This document shows positions 14,602 through 20,097 of a stretch of DNA of 20,097 nt, piece after piece; the stretch's first letter is position 1, and each line of letters begins with the position of its first letter. Both the position numbers and the translations under genes were made by a program. The DNA lies in NCBI GenBank assembly GCA_964490435.1, contig CAZBCF010000029.1, forward strand, positions 1 through 20,097, read 5' to 3'. The notes under the pieces are model-generated. The model was not told the origin of the DNA, did no database searches, and saw only the letters and a program-made list of their open reading frames with translations. Source of the DNA: IMCC26077 sp964490435. GTDB taxonomy: Bacteria; Actinomycetota; Actinomycetes; Nanopelagicales; Nanopelagicaceae.

Positions 14602-15939
14602 ATGGCCCGCCCTCATATTCCGCAAGAGCGCATCGTCAAGACTGCGATCCCTGGCCCACGTTCGCAAGAACTCATCGCACGCCGAGGTGAGGCAGTAAGT
14701 AGCGCGCTGGGTATGGCGATTCCGGTCTTTGTGAAAGAGGCTGGTGGTGGCGTCATCATTGACGTCGATGGAAATTCGATCATCGACATGGGCGCGGGAA
14801 TCGCCGTTGTCAACGTAGGCAACTCCGCTGATCGAGTCATCGATCGGGTCGTCGAGCAGGTTCACGCATTCACTCATACCTGTTTCATGGTTGCGCCGTA
14901 TCAAGGATACGTAGAAGTCTGTGAAGCACTCAACCGCCTAACGCCCGGTTCACATAAGAAAAAGTCTGCGCTCTTTAACTCTGGCGCCGAGGCAGTCGAG
15001 AATGCGATCAAGGTCGCGCGTGTGTTCACTAAGCGCACAGCAGTCATTGTCTTTGAACATGGGTATCACGGCCGAACGAATCTGACGATGGGAATGACCG
15101 CCAAGAACTCGCCCTACAAAGAGGGTTTTGGTCCGTTCGCACCTGAGATCTACCGAATGCCGATGGCCTACCCGTTTCGTTGGCTAGGCGATCCAAAAAA
15201 ATGTTCCGACGAGGCGATCGATCTCATCTCACATAAGATTGAGAAGGAAATCGGACTACATAACGTTGCCGCAATAGTCATCGAACCGATCCAAGGTGAG
15301 GGTGGCTTCATCGTGCCGCCGAGAGGTTTCCTCCCTGGTTTGGCGAAGTTGGCTCGAGATAATGGTGCGCTTTTCGTCGCAGATGAGGTGCAAACGGGCT
15401 TTGCCCGAACTGGAGATATGTTCGGTTGCGATGATGAAGGTGTCATTCCCGATCTGATCACGACCGCAAAAGGAATTGCCGGTGGATTGCCACTTGCTGG
15501 ACTCACTGGGCGAGCCGAAGTAATGGACAGCGTTCATCTCAGTGGATTAGGTGGCACTTTTGGTGGCTCACCTATCTCGTGCGCCGCAGCGCTGGGAGCA
15601 ATCGAGACTATCGAGAGCGAGAATCTGGTCGATCGAGCGCGGGCCATCGGCGCAATCATGGTCCGTGAACTCAACGCGATGGCCTCGAAATACCCAGTGA
15701 TTGGTGAGGTGCGTGGGCGAGGTGCGATGCAGGCAATCGAATTGGTAGTTCCAGGAACTACCGAACCGAACACTACTGCAATGCAATCGATCGTGAAGTA
15801 CTGTCAAAGCAAAGGTGTACTACTTCTCACCGCTGGTACCTATAGCAACGTGATTCGACTCTTGCCGCCACTTGTGATGCCAGAGCACCTACTTCGTGAG
15901 GCGCTTGTAATCCTTGATGAGGCGCTCGCCGCGCTCTAA
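14602..15939 (+). CDS. gabT: Class III aminotransferase, 4-aminobutyrate transaminase type (GabT)
   Basis: PLP enzyme that transfers the amino group of GABA (or a similar omega-amine) to 2-oxoglutarate, giving succinate semialdehyde and glutamate. The 445-residue length is typical. Motifs in order are FNSGAEAVENAIKVAR (125–140), GYHGRTNLTMGMTAK (154–168), GFGPFAPEIYR (175–185), EPIQGEGGFIVPP (228–240) and DEVQTGFARTG with PLP-binding Asp261. TTAKGIAGGLPLAGLTGR carries the Schiff-base Lys290, and GGTFGGSPISCAAAL follows. The GPFAPEIYR and EGGFIVPP stretches favour GabT over ornithine or acetylornithine aminotransferases. It lies 32 bp after the kinase and converges on a ureohydrolase/amine-oxidase unit, fitting a role in polyamine or guanidino-acid catabolism. 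No succinate-semialdehyde dehydrogenase is in the window. Confidence 0.88.
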   Translation: MARPHIPQERIVKTAIPGPRSQELIARRGEAVSSALGMAIPVFVKEAGGGVIIDVDGNSIIDMGAGIAVVNVGNSADRVIDRVVEQVHAFTHTCFMVAPYQGYVEVCEALNRLTPGSHKKKSALFNSGAEAVENAIKVARVFTKRTAVIVFEHGYHGRTNLTMGMTAKNSPYKEGFGPFAPEIYRMPMAYPFRWLGDPKKCSDEAIDLISHKIEKEIGLHNVAAIVIEPIQGEGGFIVPPRGFLPGLAKLARDNGALFVADEVQTGFARTGDMFGCDDEGVIPDLITTAKGIAGGLPLAGLTGRAEVMDSVHLSGLGGTFGGSPISCAAALGAIETIESENLVDRARAIGAIMVRELNAMASKYPVIGEVRGRGAMQAIELVVPGTTEPNTTAMQSIVKYCQSKGVLLLTAGTYSNVIRLLPPLVMPEHLLREALVILDEALAAL

Positions 15940-15958
15940 AAGTCCTCTAAAACTCTAA
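15934..15958. repeat. CTCTAAAA repeats at the convergent gene junction
   Basis: CTCTAAAA occurs at 15934–15941 and 15945–15952, followed by CTCTAA at 15953–15958. The tract overlaps the gabT stop and the stop of the minus-strand gene. Only 15 bp separate the two genes and no terminator hairpin is visible, so the two transcripts probably overlap antisense unless termination is factor-dependent. The repeat supplies stop codons on both strands and may be chance. Confidence 0.4.
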
Positions 15959-16845
15959 GCGCGTGATCCGAAGGTCTGATCGAGTTTGCCGGTGATGGGC
16001 AGATCGACGTGGAAACAGAACCCGCCGTACTTGTCGTCAGATTTATCAAATGCGAATTCTGGGCTTCGGTAATCCTTAACAGAGGTGATGAATAAGGTTG
16101 TCAAATCTTTTCCGCCAAATGAGGCACAGGTAGTCAACGCGGTAGGCACATGGACCGTATTGAGAATTTCCCCATCGGGGCTGTAATTGATGACTTGCCC
16201 ACTCCCGTAGAAGGCCACCCAGATGTTCCCGTCGCTGTCGGTGCACATTCCATCGGGTAAACCGATGACATCTTTGGTATCAATGGCCGGAAGTTCTCTG
16301 ATTATCTCTGATCTATCCGGATCGAACTCATACTTTGATATCTCTCGAGTAGCCGAATCGATGTAGTACATGATGCGTCCGTCTAATGACCAGTCAATTC
16401 CATTGGCAATATGTATTCCGCTTCGATGAACGCTCTTGTTAAAGGCGGGATCAATCTTGAATAGTTCCCCGGTCGCGCTCCCCACGACTTTCTCTGCGCC
16501 GCCAACCCAGAGATTGCCTAGGGCGTCGATGTTTCCATCATTGGTTCGTACTACGTTCAAATCGAGATCCAATGGAATACGTTCGAGTACCTGGAATCTC
16601 GCATCCGTGATTGCTAAGGCGTCACCTAAAGCCACAATGTATCCCGCATCACCATGCTTTCCCACATAAGTCACCATGCATGGGAATTGAACGTCAGTAA
16701 CGGCACCGTTTCGCGGGTCGTAGGTCTTAACTACTCCATCAAAAACGTCGAGCCAAACGTAAATACCTTTTCGATCGTCCCAGAGCGTGCCTTCGCCTAA
16801 ATCACTCCGTGTACCTGGAATGAGCTCTGCTTCATACTGTGCCAT
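15955..16845 (-). CDS. SMP-30/gluconolactonase/LRE-family protein
   Basis: Six-bladed beta-propeller hydrolase of the SMP-30 family, whose known members open sugar lactones with a divalent metal. In 296 residues the family's metal and active-site positions are visible: Glu18 in LGEG, Asn102 in TNDGN, Asn148 in NGIDWS and Asp198 in LPDGMC. CTDSDGNIWVAFYGSG follows, and near 256 there is a FITSVKDYRSPEFA segment. There is no signal peptide, so it should be cytoplasmic. The ATG at 16845 has a good AGGGGAG site. It is the last gene of the four-gene unit, 28 bp after the SDR. A lactonase after a dehydrogenase suggests aldose oxidation, but the substrate is not determinable. Confidence 0.85.
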   Translation of the reverse strand: MAQYEAELIPGTRSDLGEGTLWDDRKGIYVWLDVFDGVVKTYDPRNGAVTDVQFPCMVTYVGKHGDAGYIVALGDALAITDARFQVLERIPLDLDLNVVRTNDGNIDALGNLWVGGAEKVVGSATGELFKIDPAFNKSVHRSGIHIANGIDWSLDGRIMYYIDSATREISKYEFDPDRSEIIRELPAIDTKDVIGLPDGMCTDSDGNIWVAFYGSGQVINYSPDGEILNTVHVPTALTTCASFGGKDLTTLFITSVKDYRSPEFAFDKSDDKYGGFCFHVDLPITGKLDQTFGSRA

Positions 16846-16873
16846 GGTGCTCCCCTCATCGATTGAGAATTGA

Positions 16874-17617
16874 TCAATGCCATTCGTTCGTGGGAAAGAA
16901 GAGCGCCGACTTGAGTAGGACGTTTCGAGGCAAACGCACTTGCAACATCACAAGTTCTGCGACATCTGCGGGGCTCATGAGTTGGGTACGACTTTCTGTT
17001 CCCGCGCGATTTATCTCTTTATTCAATGCATCCCAGAATGGAGTATCGACCCCTCCCGGACATAGCGTGGCGACTCGGATTCCCTTCGAGATCACCTCTT
17101 GGGCAAAGCTGTCCATGAAACCGCGCACCGCCCATTTGGTCGCGCAATATCCCGACCACTCGGGATAACCCTTGGTTCCACCTGCCGACACGATGGCAAT
17201 CACATCACCATGACCCTGCTCCTCCATCGTCGGCAGCACTGCCTTGACTATCTGCGCAGTGCCCAAATAATTGATGTTCATCATCTGCGCCCAATCAGCA
17301 GGATCTGCTTCGCTCACTGAGCCGATCACACCAACGCCAGCATTCGGAATCACGATATCTAAACCGCCCAGCCCAGCAACAGCAGCGGCTGCGATTCTTT
17401 GACACTCATCCCATGAAGAGATATCACCAGGGAGAGCAAGAACCTGGTTGCCGCTCTGTCGCTCAATCTCCTCTGCGGCGCGTTGTAGCGTTTTCGGATC
17501 GCGCCCAACTATTGCGGTGCGAATACCTTCATGAGCCATACGGAGTGCGATGCCAAAACCGATTCCTTGCGAGGCGCCAGTAATCAACGCGCGCTGGGCA
17601 CTATGGGTGTCTGACAA
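16874..17617 (-). CDS. Short-chain dehydrogenase/reductase (classical SDR)
   Basis: NAD(P)-dependent oxidoreductase of 247 residues with the classical SDR layout: cofactor loop TGASQGIG at 13–20, GDIS near 64–67, NAG at 92–94, Asn116, Ser144 and the catalytic YCATK pair Tyr157/Lys161, then CPGGVDTPF. The Arg39-Asp40 pair after strand 2 suggests NADP preference, with low certainty. The start is TTG at 17617, chosen because GGAGGTG sits 5 bp upstream; the protein then begins MSDTHSAQRALITG. It follows the ureohydrolase after 43 bp that include a run of seven A. The substrate is unknown; SDRs beside SMP-30 proteins often oxidise sugars. Confidence 0.85.
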   Translation of the reverse strand: MSDTHSAQRALITGASQGIGFGIALRMAHEGIRTAIVGRDPKTLQRAAEEIERQSGNQVLALPGDISSWDECQRIAAAAVAGLGGLDIVIPNAGVGVIGSVSEADPADWAQMMNINYLGTAQIVKAVLPTMEEQGHGDVIAIVSAGGTKGYPEWSGYCATKWAVRGFMDSFAQEVISKGIRVATLCPGGVDTPFWDALNKEINRAGTESRTQLMSPADVAELVMLQVRLPRNVLLKSALFFPTNEWH

Positions 17618-17660
17618 GTGGACACCTCCAGAGTTTTTTTCAAGGAACTCGATAGCGCGT

Positions 17661-18659
17661 TTAACGATCGAGCAGATTCTTCAGTGGCGAGTATGGCGTG
17701 CCGCTCTTTCGTTTTGCAATAGCGCTCAGCGCCTCTAACACGACTCGATTGGCAAGGATTGCCGTGATATCTGCTGAGTCAAATGGCGGTGCGACCTCGA
17801 CAACATCGATTCCTACGACGGGAAGTTCAAGACAAATCCGGCGAACTGCTTCGAGTAACTCTCTACTGGTCATACCTCCTGGTTCTGGTGTGCCTGTTCC
17901 AGGAGCCATTCCAGGATCGACCACATCAATGTCAACCGAAAGAAAGACGCCATCGCATTGATCAGTCAGGGTGGCAAAGGACTCGTCGAGGACCGCAGCT
18001 AATCCGCGATGGTGAATCTCAGTCATCTCGTAGGAGCGCATACCTTGATCGCGCATCCAATCTAACGTCGAACTATCAGGCCAATAACCACGCAATCCCA
18101 ATTGCAAGAAACGATCACCGCGCACGAATCCGGCATCAATGAGTCGACGCATCGGGGTGCCATGTCCGACTAGTGCCCCCATTTGTAAATCGCCTGTATC
18201 TGCATGGGCATCGAAGTGAATCATCGAGATTCTCCCTTTGCCACGATGGTTCGCGATTCCGGCAACGTCAGCCGAAGCAATCGAGTGATCTCCACCGAGC
18301 ACGACCGCAATAGCACCAGCGCGTGAAATCTTCTCAGTTGCTTCGCGCAACAGATCAAGTGCGCTCTCCAGATTTCCTGGTGGCATCAGCAAATCGCCCG
18401 CATCGGCAATCTTCAATTCTTGGAGCGCATCTACTCGAAGTGCGAGGTGTGGGCGCTCGCCATCATGTGGGAGGTAATCGCCCATTCGAATCGCTTGTGG
18501 ACCAAACTTTGCTCCGGATCGATACGAAGTGCCGCTATCGATTGGCGCACCAACGATTACGACATCAAGCCCGGCATAACTCTGCGGAACATCGAGGTCG
18601 CAGCGCGGAATACCCAGGAAAGTGAAATCAGGTCCATAGAGATTGCCGTGGTTAGCCAT
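17661..18659 (-). CDS. Ureohydrolase, agmatinase / guanidinobutyrase type
   Basis: Binuclear-manganese hydrolase of the arginase/agmatinase family that removes urea from a guanidino substrate. The 332-residue protein has VGAPIDSGTSYRSGAKFGPQ (36–55) and every expected metal ligand: His125 in GGDHS, Asp150, His152 and Asp154 in DAHADTGD, and Asp243 and Asp245 in SVDIDVVDP. These are followed by GTGTPEPGG, typical of agmatinase-type rather than arginase-type members. Agmatine would give putrescine and 4-guanidinobutyrate would give GABA; the latter would feed the nearby GabT-like enzyme directly. The choice between them, or guanidinase activity, is open. The ATG at 18659 is 13 bp after the FAD oxidoreductase stop and has a weak Shine-Dalgarno sequence. 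Confidence 0.88.
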   Translation of the reverse strand: MANHGNLYGPDFTFLGIPRCDLDVPQSYAGLDVVIVGAPIDSGTSYRSGAKFGPQAIRMGDYLPHDGERPHLALRVDALQELKIADAGDLLMPPGNLESALDLLREATEKISRAGAIAVVLGGDHSIASADVAGIANHRGKGRISMIHFDAHADTGDLQMGALVGHGTPMRRLIDAGFVRGDRFLQLGLRGYWPDSSTLDWMRDQGMRSYEMTEIHHRGLAAVLDESFATLTDQCDGVFLSVDIDVVDPGMAPGTGTPEPGGMTSRELLEAVRRICLELPVVGIDVVEVAPPFDSADITAILANRVVLEALSAIAKRKSGTPYSPLKNLLDR

Positions 18660-18672
18660 GGATTAAGAGTAC

Positions 18673-20085
18673 TTACGAATCAAAGCCAAGGCCAAGACGG
18701 TCGAGCGTGCGCAGCCAAAGGTTACGTCTCCCGCCATTCTCATCGGCTCTATTGATAGACCAACGTGTGATTTGGATGAATAAGAATCGAAATGGCTCAG
18801 GTGGGAAAGGCAGTGGTCTGCGCTTCACCATCGAGAGTTGAGTGCGCTCATTCTCTTCACCATCAAGTAGATCAAGCATGACTTGGGCACCAAATCGCGT
18901 CGCTGCAACGCCAAGTCCGGTGTAACCAAGGACGCTGACCACTCGCTTATCTTTAGAAAGGTTCCAAAAGGGTGAGAATCGAGTGCAGGTGTCGATAGCG
19001 CCACCCCAGGCATGGGTGAACTTGATTCCCTCTAATTGCGGAAAAGTCTTGAGGAAATGATCGACGAGTTTCACGTAGGTCTCAGGTCGAAATTCATATT
19101 CACGTGCGACCCGACCACGGAAATTGTAGATCGCATCCCAGCCGCCCCAGACGATGCAATTGTCATCAGTCAGTCGGTAGTAGTGGAACTGATGCCCGGA
19201 GTCGGAGATACCTTCACGCTCACTCCAACCAATACTGTGTAATTGCTCCGCCGTCAGTGGTTCAGTGACAATTTGGTAGTCATACACCGGAACCACATAT
19301 TTTCGTAATTTCTTCTGCAAAGTCGGAAAGACATTTGTTGCCAACGCAACCTTCTGTGCCTTTGCAAAACCGTATGCGGTATGCAGCACCACCGAGTCAG
19401 CGAGGCTCTCAAGCCACTGCACTTGTGAATTCTCATAGATCTCGACCCCTAGTGATAAGCAAGCCTTCTCTAGACCCCAAACAAGCCGCGCCGGGTCGAC
19501 CAAAGCGGTGCCGTCATGATCGAATAAGCCACCCTCGTAGATCGGCGAATGCACCCGTGCTTGGATTGCCGCTTTATCAAGATACTCGACGTCATCTCCG
19601 ATGCGATTGCGCTCTTCGGCTTCTTCGCGCATCCCTTCAAGTTGCCACGGTTCGATCGCAACTCGGAGTTCCCCAGTCCATTCCCAATTACATTGGATGT
19701 TGTACTTCTTAATGGTCTCTTCTATTGCCTCAAGATTTTCGCGACCAAGGCGAGAGATGATCTCCATCTCTTGGGGAAATCTACGCTTGCCATTTGTCCA
19801 ACCATGCGTGAGTGAGTAATTGCAGAACCCACCATTGCGCCCCGATGCGCCAGCACCAGTCTCGCGCATTTCGATAATCACAACGCGCCACTCTGGATGT
19901 TTCTCTTTCGCTAAGAGCGCAGTCCACAGTCCGGTGTAACCCGCGCCAACGATGGCAAGGTCTGCTTCAATCTCTCCAACTAGGGCTGAATGCGCGCTCG
20001 GTTCAAGTGGGTCTGCATCAAGCCAATAGAGATCTGGTTGTACATCTTTGAGGTGGCGAACGATTCGTGGGTCGATGGTGGCCAT
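18673..20085 (-). CDS. FAD-dependent oxidoreductase, DAO / gamma-glutamylputrescine oxidase-like
   Basis: Flavoprotein of the glycine/D-amino-acid oxidase family (470 residues), expected to oxidise an amine or amino acid in the cytoplasm. The Rossmann motif is GAGYTG at 47–52 with Glu72 ending strand 2. It is followed by GAGASGRNGGF (77–87), the conserved FAD-contacting stretch of this family. The substrate domain spans roughly 130–370. The C-terminal FAD segment reads VLGYTGLGVAATRFGAQ, followed by a tail of about 60 residues. PuuB-like enzymes of polyamine catabolism share this layout, but the substrate is not proven. The ATG at 20085 has only 12 bp of upstream sequence in the window and no visible Shine-Dalgarno sequence, so the start is provisional. 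It leads the unit with the ureohydrolase, SDR and SMP-30 genes. Confidence 0.83.
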   Translation of the reverse strand: MATIDPRIVRHLKDVQPDLYWLDADPLEPSAHSALVGEIEADLAIVGAGYTGLWTALLAKEKHPEWRVVIIEMRETGAGASGRNGGFCNYSLTHGWTNGKRRFPQEMEIISRLGRENLEAIEETIKKYNIQCNWEWTGELRVAIEPWQLEGMREEAEERNRIGDDVEYLDKAAIQARVHSPIYEGGLFDHDGTALVDPARLVWGLEKACLSLGVEIYENSQVQWLESLADSVVLHTAYGFAKAQKVALATNVFPTLQKKLRKYVVPVYDYQIVTEPLTAEQLHSIGWSEREGISDSGHQFHYYRLTDDNCIVWGGWDAIYNFRGRVAREYEFRPETYVKLVDHFLKTFPQLEGIKFTHAWGGAIDTCTRFSPFWNLSKDKRVVSVLGYTGLGVAATRFGAQVMLDLLDGEENERTQLSMVKRRPLPFPPEPFRFLFIQITRWSINRADENGGRRNLWLRTLDRLGLGFDS

Positions 20086-20097
20086 CGAAATATCCGG

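Noticed and set aside
17618..17660. T7 run at 17634–17640 as an intrinsic terminator
   Set aside because: No stable hairpin precedes the T-run on the plus strand. On the minus strand it is an A-run just before the SDR ribosome binding site.

Overview
The window looks like the chromosome of an actinomycete (Actinomycetota) of moderate G+C, about half by eye. The order dxr–rseP–ispG–GNAT–proS–rimP–nusA–infB–rbfA–truB–ribF–rpsO matches that of Streptomyces-type genomes. The short NusA, the Gly/Pro/Arg-rich linker in IF-2 and the DUF4081-type acetyltransferase beside ispG agree with this. Genes are packed with gaps of 0–150 bp, several ATGA overlaps and several genes with no visible Shine-Dalgarno sequence. 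A streamlined planktonic actinobacterium is a reasonable guess, but that is inference. No tRNA, rRNA, CRISPR array, insertion sequence or phage gene was recognised.

Region 1 (1–13040, all on the minus strand; transcription runs from high to low coordinates) is a long housekeeping block. In transcriptional order it begins with dxr, rseP (site-2 protease) and ispG, so two MEP isoprenoid genes flank the protease, then a GNAT protein and proS. The translation genes follow: rimP, nusA, infB, rbfA, truB, ribF and the 5' end of rpsO. The ylxR and ylxP (DUF503) genes usually found in this operon are absent. The ylxR position holds a 149-bp gap with a 27-codon ORF and a perfect small inverted repeat. 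A 130-bp leader with a GC-rich hairpin precedes rpsO.

Region 2 (13041–15939, plus strand) starts at a 59-bp divergent promoter region carrying a perfect tandem 10-bp repeat. It encodes an FGGY-family carbohydrate kinase and a GabT-type class III aminotransferase. Neither gene has a visible ribosome binding site, and leaderless translation is likely.

Region 3 (15955–20085, minus strand, convergent with region 2) is a tight four-gene unit. In transcriptional order it holds a DAO-type FAD amine/amino-acid oxidoreductase, an agmatinase-family ureohydrolase, a short-chain dehydrogenase and an SMP-30/gluconolactonase-type hydrolase. With gabT this suggests catabolism of polyamines, agmatine or guanidino acids. 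The SDR, lactonase and kinase look more like a sugar or sugar-acid route. Substrates cannot be fixed from sequence alone. This mixed accessory locus is the least ordinary part of the window; the rest is conserved core genome.
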